A stretch of DNA of 64,000 bases. It comes from Labia minor. Taxonomy: Eukaryota > Arthropoda > Insecta > Dermaptera > Spongiphoridae. This document shows positions 24,109-38,826 of this stretch, in pieces (position 1 is the stretch's first letter; each line of letters starts with the position of its first letter). The notes beneath the pieces are model-generated. The model was not told the DNA's origin and ran no database searches. It worked only from the letters and a program-made list of their open reading frames with translations. The stretch covers positions 66,834,501-66,898,500 of the forward strand of contig OY720349.1 of assembly GCA_963082975.1 (NCBI GenBank), written 5' to 3'. Position numbers and translations under genes: made by a program.

Positions 24109-25394
24109 GCCGAAAACCTAGGGTCATCCTACGATGACCTTTCATAATTTTTACGGGAAAATTAAAAAATGAAATTTTTAAAAATAAATAATAAATTCGT
24201 TCATTTTACATCATATAAATATTAAAAAAATATATTATTGATATTTCTGAAGAATAATTATTTTTTTATGCAGAAAACCTAAGGTCATCCTACAATGACC
24301 TTTCATAATTTTTAAGGGAAAATTAAAATATGAAATTTTTAAAAATAAATAATAAATTCGTTCATTTAACTTCATAAAAATATTAAAAAAAATATTATTG
24401 ATATTTCTGATGAATAATTATTTTTTTATGCCGAAATCCTAGGGTCATCCTACGATGACCTTTCATAATTTTTACGGGAAAATTAAAAAATGAAATTTTT
24501 AAAAATAAATAATAAATTCGTTCATTTTACATCATATAAATATTAAAAAAATATATTATTGATATTTCTGATGAATAATTATTTTTTTATACCGAAAACC
24601 TAGGGTCATCCTACGATGACCTTTCATAATTTTTACGGGAAAATTAAAAAATGAAATTTTTAAAAATAAATAATAAATTCGTTCATTTTACATCATATAA
24701 ATATTAAAAAAATATATTATTGATATTTCTGATGAATAATTATTTTTTTATGCCGAAAACCTAGGGTCATCCTACGATGACCTTTCATAATTTTTACGGG
24801 AAAATTAAAAAATGAAATTTTTAAAAATAAATAATAAATTCGTTCATTTTACATCATATAAATATTAAAAAAATATATTATTGATATTTCTGAAGAATAA
24901 TTATTTTTTTATGCAGAAAACCTAAGGTCATCCTACAATGACCTTTCATAATTTTTAAGGGAAAATTAAAATATGAAATTTTTAAAAATAAATAATAAAT
25001 TCGTTCATTTAACTTCATAAAAATATTAAAAAAAATATTATTGATATTTTTGATGAATAATTATTTTTTTATGCCGAAATCCTAGGGTCATCCTACGATG
25101 ACCTTTCATAATTTTTACGGGAAAATTAAAAAATGAAATTTTTAAAAATAAATAATAAATTCGTTCATTTTACATCATATAAATATTAAAAAAATATATT
25201 ATTGATATTTCTGATGAATAATTATTTTTTTATACCGAAAACCTAGGGTCATCCTACGATGACCTTTCATAATTTTTACGGGAAAATTAAAAAATGAAAT
25301 TTTTAAAAATAAATAATAAATTCGTTCATTTTACATCATATAAATATTAAAAAAATATATTATTGATATTTCTGATGAATAATTATTTTTTTAT
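24109..25394. repeat. 4-monomer tandem pair inside the second 9,474-bp copy
   Basis: Two 643-bp units (24,109-24,751 and 24,752-25,394), with CCGAAATCC at 24,431 and 25,074. They are the +9,474 counterparts of 14,635-15,920. Confidence 0.85.
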
Positions 25395-25811
25395 GCAGAA
25401 AACCTAAGGTCATCCTACAATGACCTTTCAAAATTTTTACGGGAAAATTAAAATATAAAATTTTTAAAAATAAATAATAAATTCGTACATTTTACATCAG
25501 AAAAATATTAAAAAAATATATTATTGATATTTCTGATGAATAATTATTTTTTTAATGCCGAAAACCTAGGGTCATCCTACGATGACCTTTCATAATTTTT
25601 ACGGGAAAATTAAAAAATGAAATTTTTAGAAAATCAATAATAAATTCGTTCATTTTACATCATAAAAATATTAAAAAAATATATTATTCATATTTCTTAC
25701 TAAAAATTATTTTTTTATGCCGAAACCTAGGGTCATCCTACGATGACCTTTCATAATTTTTACGGGAAAATTAAAAAATGAAATTTTTAAAAATAAATAA
25801 TAAATTCGTTC

Positions 25812-28800
25812 AGTTTACATCATAAAAATATTGAAAAAATATATTATTGATATTTCTGAAGAATAATTATTTTTTTTTCCGAAAACCTAGGGTCATCCTA
25901 CGATGACCTTTCATAATTTTTACGGGAAAATTAAAAAATGAAATGTTTTAAAAATAAATAATAAATTCGTTCATATAACTTCATAAAAATATTAAAAAAA
26001 ATATTATTGATATTTTTGATGAATAATTATTTTTTTATGCCGAAAACCTAGTGTCATCCTACGATGACCTTTCATAATTTTTACGGGAAAATTAAAAAAT
26101 GAAATTTTTAAAAATAAATAATAACTTCGTTCATTTTACATCATATAAATATTAAAAAAATATATTATTGATATTTCTGATGAATAATTATTTTTTTATA
26201 CCGAAAACCTAGGGTCATCCTACGATGACGTTTCATAATTTTTTCGGTAAAATTAAAAAATGAAATGTTTTAAAAAAAATAATAAATTCGTTCTGTTTAC
26301 ATCATAAAAATATTGAAAAAATATATTATTGATATTTTTGATGAATAATTATTTTTTTATGCCGAAAACCTAAGGTCATCCTACGATGAACTTTCATAAT
26401 TTTTAAGGGAAAATTAAAATATGAAATTTTTAAAAATAAATAATAAATTCGTTCATTTAACTTCATAAAAATATTAAAAAAATATATTATTGATATTTCT
26501 GATGAATAATTATTTTTTTATGCCGAAAACCTAGGGTCATCCTACGATGACCTTTCATAATTTTTTAGGTAAAATTAAAAAATGAAATGTTTTAAAAAAA
26601 ATAATAAATTCGTTCTGTTTACATCATAAAAATATTGAAAAAATATATTATTGATATTTCTGAAGAATAATTATTTTTTTTCCGAAAACCTAGGGTCATC
26701 CTACGATGACCTTTCATAATTTTTTAGGTAAAATTAAAAAATTAAATGTTTTAAAAAAAATAATAAATTCGTTCATTTTACATCATAAAAATATTAAAAA
26801 AATATATTATTGATATTTCTGATGAATAATTATTTTTTTATGCCGAAAACCTAGGGTCATCCTACGATGACCTTTCATAATTTTTACGGGAAAATTAAAA
26901 AATGAAATTTTGAAAAATAAATAATAAATTCGTACATTTTACATCATAAAAATATTAAAAAAATATATTATTGATATTTCTGATGAATAATTATTTTTTT
27001 ATGCCGAAAACCTAGGGTCATCCTACGATGACCTTTCATAATTTTTACGGGAAAATTAAAAAATGAAATTTTTAAAAATAAATAATAAATTCGTTCATTT
27101 TACATCATATAAATATTAAAAAAATATATTATTGATATTTCTGAAGAATAATTATTTTTTTTCCGAAAACCTAGGGTCATCCTACGATGACCTTTCATAA
27201 TTTTTTAGGTAAAATTAAAAAATGAAATTTTTAAAAATAAATAATAAATTCGTTCATTTTACATCATAAAAATATTAAAAAAATATATTATTGATATTTC
27301 TGATGAATAATTATTTTTTATACCGAAAACCTAGGGTCATCCTACGATGACCTTTCATAAATTTTACGGGAAAATTAAAAAATGAAATGTTTTAAAAAAA
27401 ATAATAAATTCGTTCATTTTACATCATATAAATATTAAAAAAATATATTATTGATATTTCTGATGAATAATTATTTTTTTATGCCGAAAACCTAAGGTCA
27501 TCCTAAGATGACCTTTCATAATTTTTACGGGAAAATTAAAATATTAAATTTTTAAAAATAAATAATAAATTCGTTCATTTTACATCATAAAAATATTAAA
27601 AAAATATATTATTGATATTTCTGATGAATAATTATTTTTTTATGCCGAAAACCTAGGGTCATCCTACGATGACCTTTCATAATTTTTACGGGAAAATTAA
27701 AAAATGAAATTTTTAAAAATAAATAATAAATTCGTTCATTTTACATCATATAAATATTAAAAAAATATATTATTGATATTTCTGATGAATAATTATTTTT
27801 TTATGCCGAAAACCTAGGGTCATCCTACGATGACCTTTCATAATTTTTACGGGAAAATTAAAAAATGAAATTTTTAAAAATAAATAATAAATTCGTTCAT
27901 TTTACATCATATAAATATTAAAAAAATATATTATTGATATTTCTGATGAATAATTATTTTTTTATACCGAAAACCTAGGGTCATCCTACGATGACCTTTC
28001 ATAATTTTTACGGGAAAATTAAAAAATGAAATTTTTAAAAATAAATAATAAATTCGTTCATTTTACATCATATAAATATTAAAAAAATATATTATTGATA
28101 TTTCTGATGAATAATTATTTTTTTATGCCGAAAACCTAGGGTCATCCTACGATGACCTTTCATAATTTTTACGGGAAAATTAAAAAATGAAATTTTTAAA
28201 AATAAATAATAAATTCGTTCATTTTACATCATATAAATATTAAAAAAATATATTATTGATATTTCTGAAGAATAATTATTTTTTTATGCAGAAAACCTAA
28301 GGTCATCCTACAATGACCTTTCATAATTTTTAAGGGAAAATTAAAATATGAAATTTTTAAAAATAAATAATAAATTCGTTCATTTTACATCATATAAATA
28401 TTAAAAAAATATATTATTGATATTTCTGATGAATAATTATTTTTTTATGCCGAAAACCTAGGGTCATCCTACGATGACCTTTCATAATTTTTACGGGAAA
28501 ATTAAAAAATGAAATTTTTAAAAATAAATAATAAATTCGTTCATTTTACATCATATAAATATTAAAAAAATATATTATTGATATTTCTGATGAATAATTA
28601 TTTTTTTATACCGAAAACCTAGGGTCATCCTACGATGACCTTTCATAATTTTTACGGGAAAATTAAAAAATGAAATTTTTAAAAATAAATAATAAATTCG
28701 TTCATTTTACATCATATAAATATTAAAAAAATATATTATTGATATTTCTGATGAATAATTATTTTTTTATGCAGAAAACCTAAGGTCATCCTACAATGAC

Positions 28801-31800
28801 CTTTCAAAATTTTTACGGGAAAATTAAAATATAAAATTTTTAAAAATAAATAATAAATTCGTACATTTTACATCAGAAAAATATTAAAAAAATATATTAT
28901 TGATATTTCTGATGAAAAATTATTTTTTTAATGCCGAAAACCTAGGGTCATCCTACGATGACCTTTCATAATTTTTACGGGAAAATTAAAAAATGAAATT
29001 TTTAGAAAATCAATAATAAATTCGTTCATTTTACATCATAAAAATATTAAAAAAATATATTATTCATATTTCTTACTAAAAATTATTTTTTTATGCCGAA
29101 ACCTAGGGTCATCCTACGATGACCTTTCATAATTTTTACGGGAAAATTAAAAAATGAAATTTTTAAAAATAAATAATAAATTCGTTCAGTTTACATCATA
29201 AAAATATTGAAAAAATATATTATTGATATTTCTGAAGAATAATTATTTTTTTTTCCGAAAACCTAGGGTCATCCTACGATGACCTTTCATAATTTTTACG
29301 GGAAAATTAAAAAATGAAATGTTTTAAAAATAAATAATAAATTCGTTCATATAACTTCATAAAAATATTAAAAAAAATATTATTGATATTTTTGATGAAT
29401 AATTATTTTTTTATGCCGAAAACCTAGTGTCATCCTACGATGACCTTTCATAATTTTTACGGGAAAATTAAAAAATGAAATTTTTAAAAATAAATAATAA
29501 CTTCGTTCATTTTACATCATATAAATATTAAAAAAATATATTATTGATATTTCTGATGAATAATTATTTTTTTATACCGAAAACCTAGGGTCATCCTACG
29601 ATGACCTTTCATAATTTTTTAGGTAAAATTAAAAAATGAAATGTTTTAAAAAAAATAATAAATTCGTTCTGTTTACATCATAAAAATATTGAAAAAATAT
29701 ATTATTGATATTTCTGAAGAATAATTATTTTTTTTCCGAAAACCTAGGGTCATCCTACGATGACCTTTCATAATTTTTTAGGTAAAATTAAAAAATTAAA
29801 TGTTTTAAAAAAAATAATAAATTCGTTGATTTTACATCATAAAAATATTAAAAAAATATATTATTGATATTTCTGATGAATAATTATTTTATTATGCCTA
29901 ACACCTAGGGTCATCCTACGATGACCTTTCATAATTTTTACGGGAAAATTAAAAAATGAAATTTTTAAAAATAAATAATAAATTCGTACATTTTACATCA
30001 GAAAAATATTAAAAAAATATATTATTGATATTTCTGATGAATAATTATTTTTTTATGCCGAAAACCTAGGGTCATCCTAAGATGACCTTTCATAATTTTT
30101 ACGCGAAACTTAAAAAATGAAATTTTTAAAAATAAATAATAAATTCGTTCATTTTACATCATATAAATATTAAAAAAATATATTATTGATATTTCTGATG
30201 AATAATTATTTTTTTATGCCGAAAACCTAAGGTCATCCTACGATGACCTTTCATAATTTTTAAGGGAAAATCAAAATATGAAATTTTTAAAAATAAATAA
30301 TAAATTCGTTCATTTAACTTCATAAAAATATTAAAAAAATATATTATTGATATTTCTGATGAATAATTATTTTTTTATGCCGACAACCTAGGGTCATCCT
30401 ACGATGACCTATCATAATTTTTTCGGTATAATTAAAAAATGAAATATTTTAAAAAAAATAATAAATTTGTACATTTTACATCAGAAAAATATTAAAAAAA
30501 TATATTATTGATATTTCTGATGAATAATTATTTTTTTATGCCGAAAACCTAGGGTCATCCTACGATGACCTATCATAATTTTTTCGGTATAATTAAAAAA
30601 TGAAATATTTTAAAATAAATAATAAATTCGTTCATTTTACATCATATAAATATTAAAAAAATATATTATTGATATTTCTGATGAATAATTATTTTTTTTC
30701 CGAAAACCTAGGGTCATCCTACGATGACGTTTCATAATTTTTTCGGTAAAATTAAAAAATGAAATGTTTTAAAAAAAATAATAAATTCGTTCTGTTTACA
30801 TCATAAAAATATTGAAAAAATATATTATTGATATTTTTGATGAATAATTATTTTTTTATGCCGAAAACCTAAGGTCATCCTACGATGAACTTTCATAATT
30901 TTTAAGGGAAAATTAAAATATGAAATTTTTAAAAATAAATAATAAATTCGTTCATTTAACTTCATAAAAATATTAAAAAAATATATTATTGATATTTCTG
31001 ATGAATAATTATTTTTTTATGCCGAAAACCTAGGGTCATCCTACGATGACCTTTCATAATTTTTTAGGTAAAATTAAAAAATGAAATGTTTTAAAAAAAA
31101 TAATAAATTCGTTCTGTTTACATCATAAAAATATTGAAAAAATATATTATTGATATTTCTGAAGAATAATTATTTTTTTTCCGAAAACCTAGGGTCATCC
31201 TACGATGACCTTTCATAATTTTTTAGGTAAAATTAAAAAATTAAATGTTTTAAAAAAAATAATAAATTCGTTCATTTTACATCATAAAAATATTAAAAAA
31301 ATATATTATTGATATTTCTGATGAATAATTATTTTTTTATGCCGAAAACCTAGGGTCATCCTACGATGACCTTTCATAATTTTTACGGGAAAATTAAAAA
31401 ATGAAATTTTTAAAAATAAATAATAAATTCGTTCATTTTACATCATAAAAATATTAAAAAAATATATTAATGATATTTCTGATGAATAATTATTTTTTTA
31501 ATGCCGAAAACCTAGGGTCATCCTAAGATGACCTTTTTTAATTTTTACGGGAAAATTAAAAAATGAAATTTTTAGAAAATCAATAATAAATTCGTTCATT
31601 TTACATCATAAAAATATTAAAAAAATATATTATTCATATTTCTTACTAAAAATTATTTTATTATGCCGAAACCTAGGGTCATCCTACGATGACCTTTCAT
31701 AATTTTTACGGGAAAATTAAAAAATGAAATTTTTAAAAATAAATAATAAATTCGTTCATTTTACATCATAAAAATATTAAAAAAATATATTATTGATATT

Positions 31801-32882
31801 TCTGATGAATAATTATTTTTTATACCGAAAACCTAGGGTCATCCTACGATGACCTTTAATAAATTTTACGGGAAAATTAAAAAATGAAATGTTTTAAAAA
31901 AAATAATAAATTCGTTCATTTTACATCATATAAATATTAAAAAAATATATTATTGATATTTCTGATGAATAATTATTTTTTTATGCCGAAAACCTAAGGT
32001 CATCCTAAGATGACCTTTCATAAGTTTTACGGGAAAATTAAAATATTAAATTTTTAAAAATAAATAATAAATTCGTTCATTTAACTTCATAAAAATATTA
32101 AAAAAATATATTATTGATATTTCTGATGAATAATTATTTTTTTATGCCGAAAACCTAGGGTCATCCTACGATGACCTTTCATAATTTTTACGGGAAAATT
32201 AAAAAATGAAATTTTTAAAAATAAATAATAAATTCGTTCATTTTACATCATAAAAATATTAAAAAAATATATTATTGATATTTCTGATGAATAATTATTT
32301 TTTTATGCAGTAAACCTAGGGTCATCCTACGTTGACCTTTCATAATTTTTACGGGAAAATTAAAAAATGAAATTTTTAAAAATAAATAATAAATTCGTTC
32401 ATTTTACATCATATAAATATTAAAAAAATATATTATTGATATTTCTGAAGAATAATTATTTTTTTATGCAGAAAACCTAAGGTCATCCTACAATGACCTT
32501 TCATAATTTTTAAGGGAAAATTAAAATATGAAATTTTTAAAAATAAATAATAAATTCGTTCATTTAACTTCATAAAAATATTAAAAAAAATATTATTGAT
32601 ATTTTTGATGAATAATTATTTTTTTATGCCGAAAACCTAGGGTCATCCTACGATGACCTTTCATAATTTTTACGGGAAAATTAAAAAATGAAATTTTTAA
32701 AAATAAATAATAAATTCGTTCATTTTACATCATATAAATATTAAAAAAATATATTATTGATATTTCTGATGAATAATTATTTTTTTATACCGAAAACCTA
32801 GGGTCATCCTACGATGACCTTTCATAATTATTACGGGAAAATTAAAAAATGAAATTTTTAAAAATAAATAATAAATTCGTTC
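25812..32882. repeat. 44-monomer (7,071 bp) segmental tandem duplication, copy 1
   Basis: Repeated 7,071 bp downstream: CAGTTT of class B (25,811/32,882), class C (25,972/33,043), GATGACG (26,230/33,301) and the private AAATTTTGAAAAATAAAT (TGA at 26,911/33,982). The unit contains a Z-A-B-C-D run near 28.8-29.5 kb that the second copy has lost. Boundaries are inferred from the junction and uncertain by about 50 bp. Confidence 0.88.
30540..30698 (+). repeat. Chimeric monomer I/J
   Basis: Begins as class I (GATGACCTATC, TTTTTTCGGTATAATT, AAATATTTTAAAA) and switches to J (TAAATAATAAATTCGTTC, CATCATATAAAT) with one block of As shortened, giving 159 bp. Copies occur at about 36,644-36,802, near 43,070 and near 62,998, so one exchange product has spread through the array. 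Confidence 0.85.
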
Positions 32883-35800
32883 AGTTTACATCATAAAAAT
32901 ATTGAAAAAATATATTATTGATATTTCTGAAGAATAATTATTTTTTTTTCCGAAAACCTAGGGTCATCCTACGATGACCTTTCATAATTTTTACGGGAAA
33001 ATTAAAAAATGAAATGTTTTAAAAATAAATAATAAATTCGTTCATATAACTTCATAAAAATATTAAAAAAAATATTATTGATATTTTTGATGAATAATTA
33101 TTTTTTTATGCCGAAAACCTAGTGTCATCCTACGATGACCTTTCATAATTTTTACGGGAAAATTAAAAAATGAAATTTTTAAAAATAAATAATAACTTCG
33201 TTCATTTTACATCATATAAATATTAAAAAAATATATTATTGATATTTCTGATGAATAATTATTTTTTTATACCGAAAACCTAGGGTCATCCTACGATGAC
33301 GTTTCATAATTTTTTCGGTAAAATTAAAAAATGAAATGTTTTAAAAAAAATAATAAATTCGTTCTGTTTACATCATAAAAATATTGAAAAAATATATTAT
33401 TGATATTTTTGATGAATAATTATTTTTTTATGCCGAAAACCTAAGGTCATCCTACGATGAACTTTCATAATTTTTAAGGGAAAATTAAAATATGAAATTT
33501 TTAAAAATAAATAATAAATTCGTTCATTTAACTTCATAAAAATATTAAAAAAATATATTATTGATATTTCTGATGAATAATTATTTTTTTATGCCGAAAA
33601 CCTAGGGTCATCCTACGATGACCTTTCATAATTTTTTAGGTAAAATTAAAAAATGAAATGTTTTAAAAAAAATAATAAATTCGTTCTGTTTACATCATAA
33701 AAATATTGAAAAAATATATTATTGATATTTCTGAAGAATAATTATTTTTTTTCCGAAAACCTAGGGTCATCCTACGATGACCTTTCATAATTTTTTAGGT
33801 AAAATTAAAAAATTAAATGTTTTAAAAAAAATAATAAATTCGTTCATTTTACATCATAAAAATATTAAAAAAATATATTATTGATATTTCTGATGAATAA
33901 TTATTTTTTTATGCCGAAAACCTAGGGTCATCCTACGATGACCTTTCATAATTTTTACGGGAAAATTAAAAAATGAAATTTTGAAAAATAAATAATAAAT
34001 TCCTACATTTTACATCATAAAAATATTAAAAAAATATATTATTGATATTTCTGATGAATAATTATTTTTTTATGCCGAAAACCTAGGGTCATCCTACGAT
34101 GACCTTTCATAATTTTTACGGGAAAATTAAAAAATGAAATTTTTAAAAATAAATAATAAATTCGTTCATTTTACATCATATAAATATTAAAAAAATATAT
34201 TATTGATATTTCTGAAGAATAATTATTTTTTTTCCGAAAACCTAGGGTCATCCTACGATGACCTTTCATAATTTTTTAGGTAAAATTAAAAAATGAAATT
34301 TTTAAAAATAAATAATAAATTCGTTCATTTTACATCATAAAAATATTAAAAAAATATATTATTGATATTTCTGATGAATAATTATTTTTTATACCGAAAA
34401 CCTAGGGTCATCCTACGATGACCTTTCATAAATTTTACGGGAAAATTAAAAAATGAAATGTTTTAAAAAAAATAATAAATTCGTTCATTTTACATCATAT
34501 AAATATTAAAAAAATATATTATTGATATTTCTGATGAATAATTATTTTTTTATGCCGAAAACCTAAGGTCATCCTAAGATGACCTTTCATAATTTTTACG
34601 GGAAAATTAAAATATTAAATTTTTAAAAATAAATAATAAATTCGTTCATTTTACATCATAAAAATATTAAAAAAATATATTATTGATATTTCTGATGAAT
34701 AATTATTTTTTTATGCCGAAAACCTAGGGTCATCCTACGATGACCTTTCATAATTTTTACGGGAAAATTAAAAAATGAAATTTTTAAAAATAAATAATAA
34801 ATTCGTTCATTTTACATCATATAAATATTAAAAAAATATATTATTGATATTTCTGATGAATAATTATTTTTTTATGCCGAAAACCTAGGGTCATCCTACG
34901 ATGACCTTTCATAATTTTTACGGGAAAATTAAAAAATGAAATTTTTAAAAATAAATAATAAATTCGTTCATTTTACATCATATAAATATTAAAAAAATAT
35001 ATTATTGATATTTCTGATGAATAATTATTTTTTTATACCGAAAACCTAGGGTCATCCTACGATGACCTTTCATAATTTTTACGGGAAAATTAAAAAATGA
35101 AATTTTTAAAAATAAATAATAAATTCGTTCATTTTACATCATATAAATATTAAAAAAATATATTATTGATATTTCTGATGAATAATTATTTTTTTATGCC
35201 GAAAACCTAGGGTCATCCTACGATGACCTTTCATAATTTTTACGGGAAAATTAAAAAATGAAATTTTTAAAAATAAATAATAAATTCGTTCATTTTACAT
35301 CATATAAATATTAAAAAAATATATTATTGATATTTCTGAAGAATAATTATTTTTTTATGCAGAAAACCTAAGGTCATCCTACAATGACCTTTCATAATTT
35401 TTAAGGGAAAATTAAAATATGAAATTTTTAAAAATAAATAATAAATTCGTTCATTTAACTTCATAAAAATATTAAAAAAAATATTATTGATATTTTTGAT
35501 GAATAATTATTTTTTTAAGCCGAAATCCTAGGGTCATCCTACGATGACCTTTCATAATTTTTACGGGAAAATTAAAAAATGAAATTTTTAAAAATAAATA
35601 ATAAATTCGTTCATTTTACATCATATAAATATTAAAAAAATATATTATTGATATTTCTGATGAATAATTATTTTTTTATACCGAAAACCTAGGGTCATCC
35701 TACGATGACCTTTCATAATTTTTTAGGTAAAATTAAAAAATGAAATGTTTTAAAAAAAATAATAAATTCGTTCTGTTTACATCATAAAAATATTGAAAAA

Positions 35801-38800
35801 ATATATTATTGATATTTCTGAAGAATAATTATTTTTTTTCCGAAAACCTAGGGTCATCCTACGATGACCTTTCATAATTTTTTAGGTAAAATTAAAAAAT
35901 TAAATGTTTTAAAAAAAATAATAAATTCGTTGATTTTACATCATAAAAATATTAAAAAAATATATTATTGATATTTCTGATGAATAATTATTTTATTATG
36001 CCTAACACCTAGGGTCATCCTACGATGACCTTTCATAATTTTTACGGGAAAATTAAAAAATGAAATTTTTAAAAATAAATAATAAATTCGTACATTTTAC
36101 ATCAGAAAAATATTAAAAAAATATATTATTGATATTTCTGATGAATAATTATTTTTTTATGCCGAAAACCTAGGGTCATCCTAAGATGACCTTTCATAAT
36201 TTTTACGCGAAACTTAAAAAATGAAATTTTTAAAAATAAATAATAAATTCGTTCATTTTACATCATATAAATATTAAAAAAATATATTATTGATATTTCT
36301 GATGAATAATTATTTTTTTATGCCGAAAACCTAAGGTCATCCTACGATGACCTTTCATAATTTTTAAGGGAAAATCAAAATATGAAATTTTTAAAAATAA
36401 ATAATAAATTCGTTCATTTAACTTCATAAAAATATTAAAAAAATATATTATTGATATTTCTGATGAATAATTATTTTTTTATGCCGACAACCTAGGGTCA
36501 TCCTACGATGACCTATCATAATTTTTTCGGTATAATTAAAAAATGAAATATTTTAAAAAAAATAATAAATTTGTACATTTTACATCAGAAAAATATTAAA
36601 AAAATATATTATTGATATTTCTGATGAATAATTATTTTTTTATGCCGAAAACCTAGGGTCATCCTACGATGACCTATCATAATTTTTTCGGTATAATTAA
36701 AAAATGAAATATTTTAAAATAAATAATAAATTCGTTCATTTTACATCATATAAATATTAAAAAAATATATTATTGATATTTCTGATGAATAATTATTTTT
36801 TTTCCGAAAACCTAGGGTCATCCTACGATGACGTTTCATAATTTTTTCGGTAAAATTAAAAAATGAAATGTTTTAAAAAAAATAATAAATTCGTTCTGTT
36901 TACATCATAAAAATATTGAAAAAATATATTATTGATATTTTTGATGAATAATTATTTTTTTATGCCGAAAACCTAAGGTCATCCTACGATGAACTTTCAT
37001 AATTTTTAAGGGAAAATTAAAATATGAAATTTTTAAAAATAAATAATAAATTCGTTCATTTAACTTCATAAAAATATTAAAAAAATATATTATTGATATT
37101 TCTGATGAATAATTATTTTTTTATGCCGAAAACCTAGGGTCATCCTACGATGACCTTTCATAATTTTTTAGGTAAAATTAAAAAATGAAATGTTTTAAAA
37201 AAAATAATAAATTCGTTCTGTTTACATCATAAAAATATTGAAAAAATATATTATTGATATTTCTGAAGAATAATTATTTTTTTTCCGAAAACCTAGGGTC
37301 ATCCTACGATGACCTTTCATAATTTTTTAGGTAAAATTAAAAAATTAAATGTTTTAAAAAAAATAATAAATTCGTTCATTTTACATCATAAAAATATTAA
37401 AAAAATATATTATTGATATTTCTGATGAATAATTATTTTTTTATGCCGAAAACCTAGGGTCATCCTACGATGACCTTTCATAATTTTTACGGGAAAATTA
37501 AAAAATGAAATTTTTAAAAATAAATAATAAATTCGTTCATTTTACATCATAAAAATATTAAAAAAATATATTAATGATATTTCTGATGAATAATTATTTT
37601 TTTAATGCCGAAAACCTAGGGTCATCCTAAGATGACCTTTTTTAATTTTTACGGGAAAATTAAAAAATGAAATTTTTAGAAAATCAATAATAAATTCGTT
37701 CATTTTACATCATAAAAATATTAAAAAAATATATTATTGATATTTCTGATGAATAATTATTTTTTATACCGAAAACCTAGGGTCATCCTACGATGACCTT
37801 TCATAAATTTTACGGGAAAATTAAAAAATGAAATGTTTTAAAAAAAATAATAAATTCGTTCATTTTACATCATATAAATATTAAAAAAATATATTATTGA
37901 TATTTCTGATGAATAATTATTTTTTTATGCCGAAAACCTAAGGTCATCCTAAGATGACCTTTCATAAGTTTTACGGGAAAATTAAAATATTAAATTTTTA
38001 AAAATAAATAATAAATTCGTTCATTTAACTTCATAAAAATATTAAAAAAATATATTATTGATATTTCTGATGAATAATTATTTTTTTATGCCGAAAACCT
38101 AGGGTCATCCTACGATGACCTTTCATAATTTTTACGGGAAAATTAAAAAATGAAATTTTTAAAAATAAATAATAAATTCGTTCATTTTACATCATAAAAA
38201 TATTAAAAAAATATATTATTGATATTTCTGATGAATAATTATTTTTTTATGCAGTAAACCTAGGGTCATCCTACGTTGACCTTTCATAATTTTTACGGGA
38301 AAATTAAAAAATGAAATTTTTAAAAATAAATAATAAATTCGTTCATTTTACATCATATAAATATTAAAAAAATATATTATTGATATTTCTGAAGAATAAT
38401 TATTTTTTTATGCAGAAAACCTAAGGTCATCCTACAATGACCTTTCATAATTTTTAAGGGAAAATTAAAATATGAAATTTTTAAAAATAAATAATAAATT
38501 CGTTCATTTAACTTCATAAAAATATTAAAAAAAATATTATTGATATTTTTGATGAATAATTATTTTTTTATGCCGAAAACCTAGGGTCATCCTACGATGA
38601 CCTTTCATAATTTTTACGGGAAAATTAAAAAATGAAATTTTTAAAAATAAATAATAAATTCGTTCATTTTACATCATATAAATATTAAAAAAATATATTA
38701 TTGATATTTCTGATGAATAATTATTTTTTTATACCGAAAACCTAGGGTCATCCTACGATGACCTTTCATAATTATTACGGGAAAATTAAAAAATGAAATT

Positions 38801-38826
38801 TTTAAAAATAAATAATAAATTCGTTC
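32883..38826. repeat. 44-monomer segmental duplication, copy 2, with 6- and 1-monomer deletions
   Basis: Starts in a chimeric monomer: a class Y unit (with private TAATTATTACGGG near 32,827) switches to class B sequence at TTCAGTTTAC. The offset to copy 1 is 7,071 bp, then 6,104 bp from about 35.6 kb (GCCTAACACC 29,896/36,000; GGGAAAATCAAAATATG 30,272/36,376; GCCGACAACC 30,381/36,485). It becomes 5,944 bp after 37.7 kb (ATACC, 31,823/37,767; CTACGTTGACC 32,331/38,275; TTATTACGGG 32,827/38,771). The steps are 967 bp (six monomers) and 160 bp (one monomer), so copy 2 lost seven monomers in two events. A private AATTCCTACATT occurs near 34,000. Confidence 0.87.
37607..37767 (+). repeat. Chimeric monomer A/R-like, site of a one-monomer deletion
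   Basis: Begins as class A (AATGCCG, private TTTTTTAATTTTTACGGG, GAAAATCAATAAT with G at 37,679) but ends in the ordinary GATATTTCTGATGAATAATT, and is followed by an ATACC monomer. The equivalent place at 31.5-31.8 kb has a full A monomer and then a further monomer, so exactly 160 bp was lost by exchange between adjacent units. Confidence 0.88.

Larger units (their letters stand above)
17231..26704. repeat. 59-monomer (9,474 bp) segmental tandem duplication, copy 2
   Basis: Immediately follows copy 1. The junction is within 17,231-17,250: sequence to the left has the CTAC loop expected of the N-O series, while to the right it has ACGGGAAACTT of class J. The monomer is thus a J/O chimera of normal length. 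Few differences from copy 1 were seen: GATGATC near 22,210 for GATGACC, ACCTTTC near 24,940 for ACGTTTC, and ACATAATATAAAT near 17,947 for ACATCATATAAAT. The low divergence implies a recent duplication. After 26,704 the array resumes the O series expected at the end of copy 1. Confidence 0.92.
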
